64,000 bases of DNA from Acidobacteriota bacterium (GCA_016715115.1 JADKBM010000016.1:496001-560000), one strand, 5' to 3'; positions 9,205-18,696 are shown, counted from the first letter of the stretch. Notes: generated from the sequence alone by a model not told the origin. Made by a program: numbers and translations.

Positions 9205-10593
9205 TCAGGCTTGGCGCCCGATGATTTCGATCGCCAGTGAACGCGCCGTTCCGAGGTCCGCGACAGATCCGTCAAGCTGCTTCTCGTAAACTTCGTCGAG
9301 AACGTGTTTGAACAACGGCGACGGGCTCAGACCAAGTTCGATCAAATGACGGCCCATAAGGATCGGCATCGGCGCCGAGTGTTCGATGTTAAGGTCGCGG
9401 ACGCGGCTGATGAACCACTCCTGCGCCGCCGCGTCGAAGCGTCTTTCAACCGGCAGCCAGTCCGGATTGCGACCGAGACTGTCGGCCTTTGCGACACGAT
9501 AGAGCAGATCGAGATCGACCTTGCGCGCGAGACGCCGGAACGCGCCGTCGCCGGGCGGATTTTTGAAGAACATTCCGGGCGTGAGATGAAAACGCACGAG
9601 CTGAACGATCTGTTGGCGAACGTCGAAGCCGTCGAGCGTATGAATGCCGAGCCGGTCGAGAAACGTCAATGTCGGCTCAACCCCCGCCTCGTCGTGCGCA
9701 AGCGAACGAATTCGGCCGTCGCGAAATTCGGTTGTCAAAGGCTTTCCGAAGTCGTGGCAAACGGCTCCGAGCATCACGGCAACCTTTTCAGCATATGAAA
9801 GATCGGCGATCAGTCGGCGCGCTTCGTCGACGACCATCAGCGTGTGGATATCGACGTCGCCTTCGGGGTGCCAATCGGGTTCCTGCGGCACGCCGACGAG
9901 CGAGTCGAGTTCGGGAAAGAGCTTTTCCGCGATCCGGAGTTCGTAAAACAACTTCAGGCCAATCGAAGGCCTCTCCGCTTTGAGGAGCAATTTTTCGAGT
10001 TCGCCCCAGATCCGTTCCTTCGGCAAGTCGCTGAGATCGATCGAGCGGCACATCTCTTTGGTTTGGTCGTCGATCGCGAATTCGAACCTGGCGGCGAACT
10101 GCGCGGCGCGAAGAACGCGCAGGCTGTCTTCGGGAAACGTCTTCGGTGAGGTCATCTTGAGAACCCGTCGCTCGATGTCGCCGCGGCCCCCGAAACAGTC
10201 GACGATCTCGCCCGTCAAAGCATCTTTGAGGATCGAGTTGACGGTGAAATCTCTTCGCCGAGACGCTGACTCGAACGACATCGACGGGTCGCCCTCGATG
10301 ACGAAACCCCTATGGCCCCGGCCGGTCTTGCGCTCGCGACGCGGCAGCGAGACATCAAGATCGGCTCCGATCTTGTAGACCGTAAACGCCTCTCCGACGG
10401 CGTCGACGCGCCCGAATCGGTCGAGAATCTCGCGAAGCTTCGCCGGCTCGACGCCGTAGACCTCAAGATCCCAATCCGTTGGCGCGAGGCCCATCAATTC
10501 GTCGCGCACGCAACCGCCGACAAGCATCGCGCGGCCACCGATTTCGGCGGCCGCGCGAGATATCAACTGGACATTTTCCGGGATTTGAAACAT
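9205..10593 (-). CDS. cca: CCA-adding-type tRNA nucleotidyltransferase with HD domain
   Basis: Class II nucleotidyltransferase, 462 residues, expected to build or repair the CCA end of tRNA. The head domain shows MLVGGCVRDELMGLAPTDWDLEVYG (G-G-x-V-R-D and the catalytic DxD as DWDLE), then RRDFTVNS and the RNA-binding stretch FPEDSLRVLRAAQFAARFEF. An HD domain follows from about residue 235, with CHDFGKPLTT as the metal-binding HD. The start is ATG 10593, the first methionine before FQIPENVQLISRAAAEIGGRAML. Some relatives add only A or only CC, so the exact specificity is inferred. Confidence 0.9.
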   Translation of the reverse strand: MFQIPENVQLISRAAAEIGGRAMLVGGCVRDELMGLAPTDWDLEVYGVEPAKLREILDRFGRVDAVGEAFTVYKIGADLDVSLPRRERKTGRGHRGFVIEGDPSMSFESASRRRDFTVNSILKDALTGEIVDCFGGRGDIERRVLKMTSPKTFPEDSLRVLRAAQFAARFEFAIDDQTKEMCRSIDLSDLPKERIWGELEKLLLKAERPSIGLKLFYELRIAEKLFPELDSLVGVPQEPDWHPEGDVDIHTLMVVDEARRLIADLSYAEKVAVMLGAVCHDFGKPLTTEFRDGRIRSLAHDEAGVEPTLTFLDRLGIHTLDGFDVRQQIVQLVRFHLTPGMFFKNPPGDGAFRRLARKVDLDLLYRVAKADSLGRNPDWLPVERRFDAAAQEWFISRVRDLNIEHSAPMPILMGRHLIELGLSPSPLFKHVLDEVYEKQLDGSVADLGTARSLAIEIIGRQA

Positions 10594-10838
10594 CGTGAAC
10601 CGCCGGCTTGAAGGATGCCCGCCACGCAAACGGACTCAACAAAGTTCGCGGCTAGTATTTGCGGGGCTCAGCGACGGACTTGCTGCCGCAAGATTTCGGG
10701 CGGTAGCCCTTCTGTTTTCACGGACGATTTTCGGTCGGGCGGGAGCCCGACCCTGAGCGCACCTACCCGCCGCATTAAGCTCCGGTCCTTTGAGCGTGGA
10801 CAACCGCCCGCGTCAAATGGTCAAATCAACAATTCGCT
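10594..10838. other. Gene-free spacer with a small perfect hairpin
   Basis: About 245 bp between cca and glyQS with no credible ORF. An 8-bp perfect stem, ggtcgggc / gcccgacc with a 4-nt loop, lies at 10733-10752. It is not followed by a T-run on either strand, so it looks like a short palindromic element rather than a terminator. Confidence 0.6.
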
Positions 10839-12239
10839 CTACTGACCGAGGCGCTTCAGCAAATAGTCCTTCAACTCCGCAACGCTGACCCGCTCCTGCG
10901 CCCACGTGTCGCGGTCGCGGACCGTGACGGAGTTGTCCTCCAGCGACTCATGATCGACCGTGACGCAAAACGGCGTTCCGATCTCGTCCTGACGCGCGTA
11001 GAGTTTGCCGATGCCGCCCGTGTCGTCGTAAACGGTGCGCATCGAAGGAAGGAGTTCCTTTTTTAGTCCTTTGGCCATCGCGACGATCTCGGGCTTGTTC
11101 TTCGCCAGCGGGAGAACCGCGACCTTGATCGGCGCGAGTTCAGGCTTCAGCCGCAGGATGACGCGCGTCTCGCCCTTGTCGTTGGTCTTCTCGGAATACG
11201 CGTCCATCAACACCGCAAGGACCGTGCGGTTGACGCCGGCCGCGGGTTCGATGCAATACGGATAAAAACGCTCGTTCGTCGCCGGATCGAAATACGAAAG
11301 ATCCTCGGTCGAATCCTGGTTGATGCGCTTCCCTTCCGCGTCCTCCGGCTTTTTCGAATGCGTCTTGAGATCGAAATCGGTGCGGTTCGCGATCCCCATC
11401 AGTTCATCGAACTGCGCCGTTTCGTCATCGCGCTCGGGGAAAAAACGATACAGAATGTCGACACAGCGGACGGCATAATGGGCCAGTTCCTTGTCGTTCT
11501 GCTCGTAGAGTTTCAGATTGCCCGGGTCGATCCCGAGCGAACCGAACCAGGCCTGAAAATCGTCGATCCATTCCTGATGAATCCGGGCGGCGTCGGTCGG
11601 ATGACAGAAGTACTCCATCTCCATCTGCTCGAACTCGCGCGTCCGGAAAATGAAATTCCCCGGCGTCACCTCGTTGCGAAACGACTTTCCGACCTGTGCG
11701 ATCCCGAACGGCAGTTTGCGCCGCGACGTGTCGAGCACGTTTTTGAAGTTGATGAAAATTCCCTGCGCAGTTTCGGGACGAAGATAAGCGAGCGCCGCCG
11801 GGTCGTCGTCCGACGAAACCGCGCCGATCGTCGTGCGGAACATCAAATTGAATTGCCGCGCTTCGGTCAGGCTGCACTCCTTCCCGCTCCCCGCGCACGC
11901 GCCGGGTTCGTTCGGACAGGCCACGTCCTGAAGTTTGTCCTCCCGGAACCGGCCCTTGCAGGTTCGGCAGTCGACGAGCGGGTCGGAAAACGTCGTTTCG
12001 TGACCCGAGTATTTCCAGACGAGGCGGTTTTGAATGATCGACGAATCGATCCCCTCGATGTCGTCGCGCTCGTGAACGAGCCAGCGCCACCACGATTGCT
12101 TGATATTGTTGGCGAGTTCGACGCCGAGCGAGCCGTAATCCCACGAACTGCCGAGTCCGCCATAGATGTCGGATGCCGGAAATACAAACCCGCGGCGCTT
12201 GGAAAGGGAAACGATGGTTTCGATGTTTGGTGCAGACAT
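10839..12239 (-). CDS. glyQS: Glycyl-tRNA synthetase, class II homodimeric type
   Basis: Charges tRNA-Gly with glycine. 466 residues, the usual size of the single-chain (alpha2) enzyme rather than the split GlyQ/GlyS form. Class II motifs are visible: RRGFVFPASDIYGG and GSLGVELANNIKQSWW at the start, motif 2 FRNEVTPGNFIFRTREFEQME, RPETAQGIFINF and PAAGVNRTVLAVL (motif 3). The C-terminal anticodon-binding domain includes GIGKLYARQDEIGTPFCVTVD. Cysteines in DCRTCKGRF and ACPNEPGACAGSGKEC suggest a zinc site. The start is ATG 12239 (MSAPNIETIVSLSKRRG); the frame upstream only reads word repeats. Confidence 0.96.
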   Translation of the reverse strand: MSAPNIETIVSLSKRRGFVFPASDIYGGLGSSWDYGSLGVELANNIKQSWWRWLVHERDDIEGIDSSIIQNRLVWKYSGHETTFSDPLVDCRTCKGRFREDKLQDVACPNEPGACAGSGKECSLTEARQFNLMFRTTIGAVSSDDDPAALAYLRPETAQGIFINFKNVLDTSRRKLPFGIAQVGKSFRNEVTPGNFIFRTREFEQMEMEYFCHPTDAARIHQEWIDDFQAWFGSLGIDPGNLKLYEQNDKELAHYAVRCVDILYRFFPERDDETAQFDELMGIANRTDFDLKTHSKKPEDAEGKRINQDSTEDLSYFDPATNERFYPYCIEPAAGVNRTVLAVLMDAYSEKTNDKGETRVILRLKPELAPIKVAVLPLAKNKPEIVAMAKGLKKELLPSMRTVYDDTGGIGKLYARQDEIGTPFCVTVDHESLEDNSVTVRDRDTWAQERVSVAELKDYLLKRLGQ

Positions 12240-12420
12240 AACGATTTTGGATTTTAGATTTTGGATTTTGGATTGAATCTTTCCGAAATCGAAATCAAGG
12301 GCAAATATTACAACGTGCGAGAGCAAAAGCAAAAGAGCGGTTTTCAATCGATCTGCGATTGGAGCGCAACCGTCCCGGTTGCAATGAGCGCATCGCGCGA
12401 ACCAACCTGATAATGGCGAT
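12240..12420. repeat. Word repeats and a degenerate single REP unit
   Basis: 12243-12275 holds tandem attttggatttt words of the kind seen in the 2886-3485 array. 12357-12405 holds a decayed single REP arm (gattggagcgcaaccgtccc, then ggttgcaatgagcgcatcgcg). No gene is visible between here and 12505. Confidence 0.75.
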
Positions 12421-12504
12421 CTACGATTGGCTGAATGCGGCTTGCCGCGAGAACGAAATTCGATGGCCTCTTCTCAATCTCCGATTCCGATCTTCGCCGG
12501 CGTT

Positions 12505-12540
12505 AAAAGAAAAACACCGCCGGTGGTTGCCGGCGGTATT
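12505..12540 (-). terminator. Rho-independent terminator for the PEGA/OmpA-like gene
   Basis: Read on the minus strand: an 8-bp perfect stem, accgccgg / ccggcggt (12516-12537), with a 6-nt loop, followed by TGTTTTTCTTTT. It lies about 40 bp past the stop of the 12581-13531 gene. Confidence 0.85.
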
Positions 12541-12580
12541 GACGATTCGATCCTTGAATTGAAATCCTTAACGCGGATCC

Positions 12581-13531
12581 CTACTGCGCGAGCGGCGGTT
12601 CAGCGCCCGGCGGGACGATCCAGATCTCGTAGGTCGTCTTGAGCGGAGCGCGTCCGCCTTTGACGATCGATATCTTTCGCGGATCGATTCCGCGGGTCTT
12701 GACCAGATAGTCGAGCGTTCGCTTGCTCAGTTTGTCGTAGGTGTTGCGCGACATACTGATCTTGTCCGTGCCCTGATAGATGATCAAATAGAGTTGCGCA
12801 AACGGAACGCCGTTCAACTGAATGACGCAGTTGTCGAAACGCGCCTTGTCGTCGTCAAACGCCTTCGATTCGAAGACATCGCAACGGACCGGATCCGGCG
12901 GTTCAATGATCACTTTCGAAATCTCAGTAGTCGCGTCGTCCGTTTGCCGGCAGGTCTTGCCGTAAACGTCGTCCCAAACTTCGAGATCGGCACGAACGCG
13001 CTGGCCGCCGAGATTCGATGTGTCAACCGTGATCGCCGACGAACCCTGGCCGCTGGTGATGATCGCCGACTCGGGCGAAACCTTCCAACGATAGTTCAGC
13101 GGAACCGCGGCGCCGCTGACGGCGTTGAACGCCGCGAACGTGATCAGGTCGCCTTCCGGAATCGTGTCCGGACCGTCGACCCGGACGTTGTACGGGCAAG
13201 CCCGCTCGGTCGTCGTTTCAACATACTTCAAACAAATGCAGTTCTTGCGATCCTTGACGATCTGAATGTTCTCCGAAAACATCTTGCCGTTCGGAAATTC
13301 GATCTCGAGCTTGTGCGTTCCCGGCGGAAGATAGAACTGCGCGGCATCGTTCACGCCGCTCATTCCGAGGTATTGTCCGTTGACCTTGACCGGATAAGCT
13401 ACCGGCGAGGTCTTGACCGTGAGCGTGCCCGTATTTTTCGGCTTCTTCGTATCCCCGCCGAAACCGAACGCCGTCGTTGTCGCGAACGCCGCAATCAGGC
13501 CGATAACAAAAATAAAACTGAACTTTCGCAT
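12581..13531 (-). CDS. Secreted protein with PEGA-like and OmpA-like regions
   Basis: 316 residues. The start is ATG 13531, with GAGGAAAAGACA directly upstream as a good ribosome site. A signal peptide follows (FSFIFVIGLIAAFATTTAFGF). Residues about 30-100 look like a PEGA domain: GTLTVKTSPVAYPVKVNGQYLG...FYLPPGTHKLEIEFPNG. The middle is Ig/PKD-like (PYNVRVDGPDTIPEGDLITFAAF...LNYRWKVSP). The last ~90 residues (DDDKARFDNCVIQLNGVPFAQLYLIIYQG...LVKTRGIDPRKISIVKGG) match the shape of OmpA-like peptidoglycan-associated ends. It probably sits at the cell envelope. Cysteines at both ends of the central domain could form disulfides. It is next to the PEP-CTERM gene. Confidence 0.75.
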   Translation of the reverse strand: MRKFSFIFVIGLIAAFATTTAFGFGGDTKKPKNTGTLTVKTSPVAYPVKVNGQYLGMSGVNDAAQFYLPPGTHKLEIEFPNGKMFSENIQIVKDRKNCICLKYVETTTERACPYNVRVDGPDTIPEGDLITFAAFNAVSGAAVPLNYRWKVSPESAIITSGQGSSAITVDTSNLGGQRVRADLEVWDDVYGKTCRQTDDATTEISKVIIEPPDPVRCDVFESKAFDDDKARFDNCVIQLNGVPFAQLYLIIYQGTDKISMSRNTYDKLSKRTLDYLVKTRGIDPRKISIVKGGRAPLKTTYEIWIVPPGAEPPLAQ

Positions 13532-13579
13532 TGTCTTTTCCTCAGACCCGGCATCGAGCCGGACCAATTCCCTTGTGAT

Positions 13580-14197
13580 TTACTCTTCAGACTTCGAATC
13601 GTCGCTCTTCTTGCCGAATCTTCGGCGAGCGGCCAAACCCACACCGGCCAATCCGGTGCCGAACAAAAGGATCGTCATCGGTTCCGGGACCGGTTCGGGG
13701 GTCGGCGAAGGCGTCATTGTAGGCGTCGGCGTCGGCGTCGCTGTCGGTGTGGCGGTCGGCGTCGCGGTTGGCGTCGACGTCGGCGTCGTTGTCGGCGTCG
13801 GAGTCGGCGTCTTGTCCTTGTCGCGCGTCAGGATTATCGCGATCGGGATCGCCGCGAGTCCGAGAAGTGCCCACTTCGGAAATCCGCGTTTTTTGACGAT
13901 GTCGTCTTGGCAATCGCAAACTTCGTCACGGACGATGTTCGACTCGGTCGTACGGATCACACGATCGTCCTGTGTCGTTTCCTTCTTCGTTTCGTCATCG
14001 TCGGCCGTCGAAACAGCGACGTCGCTGGCGAGCCTGAGCTGCGCGAAGGCCCCCGTCCGGGCCTTTCCGGTCTTGACGTTGACGACCTGAACAACCTGCT
14101 TGAACTTAACCGGCGCCGCGTTCGCGGAAAGGGTGAATGTCAGGAAAGACATCAAACAGAACACCGCCAGAACAAATCTGAATTTATAGTTTTTCAT
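13580..14197 (-). CDS. PEP-CTERM sorting-signal protein with threonine-proline linker
   Basis: 205 residues, start ATG 14197. An N-terminal signal peptide (RFVLAVFCLMSFLTFTLSANAA) is followed by a short polar region, an internal hydrophobic stretch (WALLGLAAIPIAIIL) and a strict TPTPTPTTTPTS-type repeat. The end is VPEPMTILLFGTGLAGVGL then RRRFGKK: the PEP motif, membrane helix and basic tail recognised by exosortase. The TPT repeat is low-complexity DNA (gtcggcgtcgg) and probably varies in length. Such proteins are exported and anchored or processed by exosortase, which must be encoded elsewhere. The function of the mature part is unknown. Confidence 0.85.
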   Translation of the reverse strand: MKNYKFRFVLAVFCLMSFLTFTLSANAAPVKFKQVVQVVNVKTGKARTGAFAQLRLASDVAVSTADDDETKKETTQDDRVIRTTESNIVRDEVCDCQDDIVKKRGFPKWALLGLAAIPIAIILTRDKDKTPTPTPTTTPTSTPTATPTATPTATPTPTPTMTPSPTPEPVPEPMTILLFGTGLAGVGLAARRRFGKKSDDSKSEE

Positions 14198-14434
14198 TGT
14201 TGTTACCTTTTCGACTCCTGGCACGGATCGAAAAACTCGCAAGTCGGCACAAACCTGCAATCACTGAGTAAATTTTGGGGCTTGGCGGAAACTATAACAA
14301 AAACGCAGAGCAATTGCATCTCGAAATAGTCGTCAACACCATTGTTTTTCCCCAATTTATCGCTAAAATCTTTTCGATTCACAGGAAAGAAGTTGCAATA
14401 TCGCGGTTATTCCAAAAACGAGACGTCTTTTTTC

Positions 14435-14468
14435 GAAAAAAAAGGAGCCGGGCTTGCCGCCCGACTCC
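14435..14468 (-). terminator. Rho-independent terminator after pnp
   Basis: On the minus strand: ggagtcgggc / gcccggctcc (10-bp stem with one mismatch, 5-nt loop), followed by eight T. It lies about 24 bp after the pnp stop and closes the long ribosomal/acc/rpsO/pnp block. Confidence 0.92.
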
Positions 14469-14491
14469 AATTCGATTCCGGTGACCGGAGA

Positions 14492-16606
14492 CTAGGCTTC
14501 CTGGGCCTTTTCCTGGAGAATGATCGCTTTGCGTGAAAGCTTGATCTTGTTCCCTTCCTTGCCGATGCACTTGACCATAATCTGCTGGCCTTCCTTGAGT
14601 TCGTCGCGAACATCGCGAACGCGACGATCCGAGATCTCCGAAATGTGCAAAAGCCCCTCGACGCCGGCGAATATCTCGACGAACGCGCCGAAATCGACGA
14701 TCCGCGTGACCGTTCCGAGATACGTTTCACCGATGTCCGCTTCAGCCGTGATCGCCTTGATGCGTTCCACCGCCGCCTGAGCCGCGGCGCCGTCTGCGGT
14801 TGCGATCGCGATCGTGCCATCGTCAGAGATGTCGATCTTCGCGCCGGTCTCCTCGGTGATCGAGCGGATGATCTTGCCGCCCGGTCCGATAACTTCGCGG
14901 ATCTTGTCCGGATTGATATGCATCGTGATGATGCGCGGCGCAAACGGCGAAATGTCCTCGCGCGGTTCGGCGATTGCCTGATTCATTATGTCGAGGATGT
15001 GCAAACGGCCCTTGCGCGCCTGTTCGAGCGCTTCCTGCAGGATCATCGCGTTGATGCCGCCGACCTTGATGTCCATCTGCAGTGCCGTGATGCCATCCGC
15101 CGTGCCGGTGACCTTGAAATCCATATCGCCGTAGTGGTCCTCGGCGCCGGCGATGTCCGAGAGGATCGCGTATCGGTTTCCTTCCATCACGAGTCCCATC
15201 GCGACTCCGGCGACCGGCTTCTTGATCGGAACTCCCGCGTCCATCAGCGCCAAACAGCCTCCGCAGACGGAGGCCATCGAACTCGAACCGTTCGACTCGG
15301 TGATGTCAGAGACGATTCGGATCGTATACGGAAAGTCGGTATCTTCGGGCAGAATCGACTCGATCGCGCGGCGCGCGAGGTTGCCGTGGCCGATCTCGCG
15401 ACGGCTGGTCGAGCCGAAACGTCCGACTTCACCGACCGAATACGGCGGGAAGTTGTAATGGAGCATGAATCGGCGGCGAACTTCGCCCTTTTCGATGTCG
15501 TCCATATACTGCTCGTCCATCTTCGTGCCGAGCGTCGCGGTGACGATCGCCTGCGTTTCGCCGCGCGTAAAGAGCGACGAACCGTGGACGCGCGGCAACC
15601 AGCCTACCTCGCACGAAATCGGTCGGATTTCGCTGAATCTGCGGCCGTCCGGGCGGCGCCGGTTTCCAAGAATGTCTTCGCGGAAGATCTTTTCCTTGAG
15701 CGCGCCAAAAACCTTTGAGGCCATCGCGCGTTTTTCGGCCTGATCGTCCTGATAGCTTTCGACAACCTCTTTTTTCAGCGCATCGACGGCCGCATACGAA
15801 GCGAGTTTGTCCTTGCCGGTAGTGTCGAGAGCCTCGCGAAGCTTCTGGCTGAAGTTCTTTTCAACTTCCGCCGAGATCTCTTCATCGAGCGCAGGCGCGT
15901 TGAACTCGCGCTTTTTGATGTCGAGTGCCTTGAAAAGCTCGCGCTGCCAGAGACAGAGCCGCTTGATCTCCTTGTGCGCCAACATCAGCGCCTCGACCAT
16001 GATCGTTTCGGAAACTTCCTTGGCTTCCGATTCGACCATCACGATCGCCTCTTCGGTTCCGGCGACGACGAGATTCAGTTGCGATTCGCGACGATCGTCA
16101 TAGCTCGGGTTGATGATGTATTTTCCGTCGACCAGTCCGATCCGCACGCCGGCGATCGGATTCTCGAATGGAATGTCCGAGAGATAAAGGGCGCACGACG
16201 CGCCGGTGATGGCGAGAACGTCCGGGTCATTGAGTTCATCGGCCGAGATCACATTCGCGACGACCTGTGTTTCGTTCTTGTATCCATCGGGAAAAAGCGG
16301 GCGGCACGGGCGGTCGATAAGACGCGCGGTGAGAACTTCTTTCTCGCTCGGACGTCCCTCGCGCCTGAAGTAATTTCCCGGAATCCGGCCGGCGGAGTAC
16401 GTCGATTCCCTGTATTCGACGGTCAGCGGGAAAAAGTCGATCCCTTCACGCGGTGAGTTCGTGCTGACTGCGGCGACGAGCAACATCGTGTCGCCATACG
16501 TGACGACCACGGAACCGTCGGCCTGCTTTGCGACCTTTCCGGTTTCGACCGTCAGTTCTCCGTCGCCCAACTTAATAGACTCTTTCAAGTATTTTTTTAC
16601 TGTCAT
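14492..16606 (-). CDS. pnp: Polyribonucleotide nucleotidyltransferase (PNPase)
   Basis: 3'-5' phosphorolytic exoribonuclease acting in mRNA decay. 704 residues, normal length. Two RNase PH-like cores are visible (GDTMLLVAAVSTNSPREGIDFFPLTVEYRE...GRIPGNYFRREGRPSEKEVLTARLIDRPCRPLFP; then FTRGETQAIVTATLG and the second core with GDMDFKVTGTADGITALQMDIK). They are followed by a KH domain (IREVIGPGGKIIRSITEETGAKIDI) and an S1 domain (GETYLGTVTRIVDFGAFVEI...LLHISEIS). The start is ATG 16606 (MTVKKYLKESIKLGD) with AAGGAAATC upstream. The open frame continuing upstream covers the structured rpsO-pnp spacer and is not conserved-looking. Confidence 0.97.
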   Translation of the reverse strand: MTVKKYLKESIKLGDGELTVETGKVAKQADGSVVVTYGDTMLLVAAVSTNSPREGIDFFPLTVEYRESTYSAGRIPGNYFRREGRPSEKEVLTARLIDRPCRPLFPDGYKNETQVVANVISADELNDPDVLAITGASCALYLSDIPFENPIAGVRIGLVDGKYIINPSYDDRRESQLNLVVAGTEEAIVMVESEAKEVSETIMVEALMLAHKEIKRLCLWQRELFKALDIKKREFNAPALDEEISAEVEKNFSQKLREALDTTGKDKLASYAAVDALKKEVVESYQDDQAEKRAMASKVFGALKEKIFREDILGNRRRPDGRRFSEIRPISCEVGWLPRVHGSSLFTRGETQAIVTATLGTKMDEQYMDDIEKGEVRRRFMLHYNFPPYSVGEVGRFGSTSRREIGHGNLARRAIESILPEDTDFPYTIRIVSDITESNGSSSMASVCGGCLALMDAGVPIKKPVAGVAMGLVMEGNRYAILSDIAGAEDHYGDMDFKVTGTADGITALQMDIKVGGINAMILQEALEQARKGRLHILDIMNQAIAEPREDISPFAPRIITMHINPDKIREVIGPGGKIIRSITEETGAKIDISDDGTIAIATADGAAAQAAVERIKAITAEADIGETYLGTVTRIVDFGAFVEIFAGVEGLLHISEISDRRVRDVRDELKEGQQIMVKCIGKEGNKIKLSRKAIILQEKAQEA

Positions 16607-16621
16607 CTCTGATTTCCTTAT

Positions 16622-16783
16622 AAACAAAAAGCGGCAGGTACTGTGCCGTGAAGCCCTGCCGCTATTGAAATTTTGTCCAACGACCTGTTCTCTTTCACCA
16701 GGGACCCAATAGGCTGTCACGTTCAGCAACCCCTGGCGAATTCTTCGAGAGAACCGTTCTTACATTGACTCGAAGCAGTCAAT
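16622..16783 (-). promoter_or_regulatory. Structured rpsO-pnp spacer with a terminator-like hairpin just before pnp
   Basis: Three stems on the minus strand. First, agtcaat/attgact arms at 16764-16783. Second, ccagggg / tccctgg arms around 16699-16736. Third, a 9-bp perfect stem agcggcagg / cctgccgct at 16630-16663, followed by TTTTTGTTT. The last one has the form of an intrinsic terminator but lies only ~24 nt before the pnp start codon. In E. coli this spacer carries the rpsO terminator and an RNase III-cleaved leader through which PNPase controls itself; an analogous role here is inference. Confidence 0.65.
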
Positions 16784-16911
16784 TCTAGAAGTGAAGATAT
16801 GCGAATGTCTTATCCGACGAGAAGCTTGCGGCGCGGATCCTGCAAATTCCAGAAGCCCGACGCTCTTTCGCCTCTCACCCTTCGACTCTTCGATCTCCCA
16901 CTTTTCGACTC

Positions 16912-17181
16912 TTACCTTCTCAATCCAAGCCGTTCGATCACCGTGTGATATTCGTTGATATCTTTACGCTTCAGGTAATCGAGGAGTTTTCTTCGGCGCG
17001 AGACCATTTTCAGAAGTCCGCGACGCGAGTGGTGATCCTTCTTATGGATCTTGAAATGCTCGGTCAATTCCTTGATCCGTTCCGTCAGCAGCGCGATCTG
17101 CACCTGCGACGAACCCGTATCCGATGTATGTGTTTTGAAACCGCTAACGATCTCCGCTTTCTTTTCTGTTGCTGTTGACAT
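16912..17181 (-). CDS. rpsO: 30S ribosomal protein S15
   Basis: Binds 16S rRNA in the central domain and makes a bridge to the 50S subunit. 89 residues, exactly the family length. Typical pieces: FKTHTSDTGSSQVQIALLTERI, LTEHFKIHKKDHHSRRGLL, MVSRRRKLLDYLKRKD and the C-terminus IERLGLRR. The start is ATG 17181 (MSTATEKKAEIVSG); upstream open frame is spacer. It precedes pnp, the common rpsO-pnp order. Confidence 0.97.
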   Translation of the reverse strand: MSTATEKKAEIVSGFKTHTSDTGSSQVQIALLTERIKELTEHFKIHKKDHHSRRGLLKMVSRRRKLLDYLKRKDINEYHTVIERLGLRR

Positions 17182-17349
17182 TGTTTTGCTGTGCTGAAAA
17201 TAGCCTCTCCTTTTGCTCGCAGTAACTCCGCCAATGACGGTAACCACGAAGATTCAATCTGTTAATTGTTGAATGTAAATAGTTAATTGTCAAACTTTGT
17301 TCATAAATCGTTGCCTGTCAACCACTGAGTCGACGCGTCCGACAACCAA

Positions 17350-18696
17350 CTATTTTCCAAATTCTTCCATAAACTTGGTCGAAAACTCGCCCTTTTGGAA
17401 TCGCTCGTCATTCATTATCTTCAAATGCAGCGGGATCGTCGTTTTGATTCCCTCGACGACCATCGCCTCGAGCGCGCGGCGCATCCGCGCGATCGCCGCC
17501 TCACGCGTCCGCGCGTGGACGATCAATTTGGCGATCATCGAATCATAATACGGCGGGACGACGTATCCCGGATAGACGGCCGTATCGACGCGAACTCCGG
17601 GACCGCCGGGAATATTCAAGCCCGTTATCTTTCCGGGGCTCGGCGTGAATTTCTCCGGGTCCTCGGCATTGATCCGGCATTCGATCGAATGTCCGAAGAT
17701 CTCGATCTCGTCCTGGGTGAATCCGAGTTTCTCGCCGCGGGCGATGCGGATCTGATTGCGCACGATATCGACGACGGTCACCATCTCGGTGACCGGATGC
17801 TCGACCTGGACGCGGGTGTTCATTTCCATAAAGTAAAATGAACCGTCTTCGTCGAGCAAGAATTCGAACGTCCCGGCATTTGAATAACCGATTTCCTTGC
17901 AGGCCTTGACCGCCACCGCGCCCATTGCTTCGCGCTGCTCTTTTGAGATCGCCGCCGACGGCGCTTCTTCAAGGAGTTTCTGATGCCGGCGCTGGATCGT
18001 ACATTCGCGCTCGCCGAGATGGATGCAATTTCCGTATTCGTCGGCCAGCACCTGTATCTCGATGTGCCGCGGACGTTCGATGTAGCGCTCGATGTAAACC
18101 GAGCCGTTCTTGAACGCCGCGAGCGCTTCCGACTGCGCCAGTTCGAGGTTTCCCGCGAGTTCTGATTCTTTGCGGACGATTCGCATCCCGCGTCCGCCGC
18201 CGCCGGCCGCAGCCTTGATGATGATCGGGAAACCGATCTCCTTAGCGAGCCCGATGGCTTCTTCGGCCGACTCGATCGGCTCCGGCGAACCGGGCAGAAT
18301 CGGGACGCCGGCGGCTTTCATCGTACGCCGCGCCTCGACCTTGTCGCCCATCATCTTGATGACGTGCGGTCTCGGGCCGATAAATTTGATGTTGCAGTCT
18401 TCGCAGATCTTGGCAAAAGTCTCGGATTCCGCAAGAAATCCGTAACCGGGATGGATCGCATCGACGTTCGTGATCTCGGCCGCGCTGATGATTGCCGGTA
18501 TGTTGAGATAGCTCTCGGCGGACGGCGGATTGCCGATGCAAACGGCCTCGTCAGCGAACCTGACGTGGAGCGCGTCGCGGTCGGCCGTAGAGTGCACGGC
18601 GACGGTACGTATGCCCATTTCCTTGCACGTCCAGATGATCCGGCACGCAATTTCGCCGCGATTGGCGATCAGAATTTTGCGAATCTCCCGTTCCAT
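17350..18696 (-). CDS. accC: Biotin carboxylase subunit of acetyl-CoA carboxylase
   Basis: ATP-dependent carboxylation of the biotin on AccB, the first half-reaction of malonyl-CoA synthesis. 448 residues, standard length. The N-terminus IRKILIANRGEIACRI is the diagnostic carboxylase signature. The ATP-grasp part shows AAAGGGGRGMRIV and ERYIERPRHIEIQVLADEYGN; the catalytic region shows FLLDEDGSFYFMEMNTRVQVEHPVTE, with the C-terminal AINAEDP-like segment as ECRINAEDPEKF. It lies 88 bp downstream of accB, and the spacer contains a word-type hairpin (gatccttgacc / gggtcaaagatc). Confidence 0.97.
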   Translation of the reverse strand: MEREIRKILIANRGEIACRIIWTCKEMGIRTVAVHSTADRDALHVRFADEAVCIGNPPSAESYLNIPAIISAAEITNVDAIHPGYGFLAESETFAKICEDCNIKFIGPRPHVIKMMGDKVEARRTMKAAGVPILPGSPEPIESAEEAIGLAKEIGFPIIIKAAAGGGGRGMRIVRKESELAGNLELAQSEALAAFKNGSVYIERYIERPRHIEIQVLADEYGNCIHLGERECTIQRRHQKLLEEAPSAAISKEQREAMGAVAVKACKEIGYSNAGTFEFLLDEDGSFYFMEMNTRVQVEHPVTEMVTVVDIVRNQIRIARGEKLGFTQDEIEIFGHSIECRINAEDPEKFTPSPGKITGLNIPGGPGVRVDTAVYPGYVVPPYYDSMIAKLIVHARTREAAIARMRRALEAMVVEGIKTTIPLHLKIMNDERFQKGEFSTKFMEEFGK

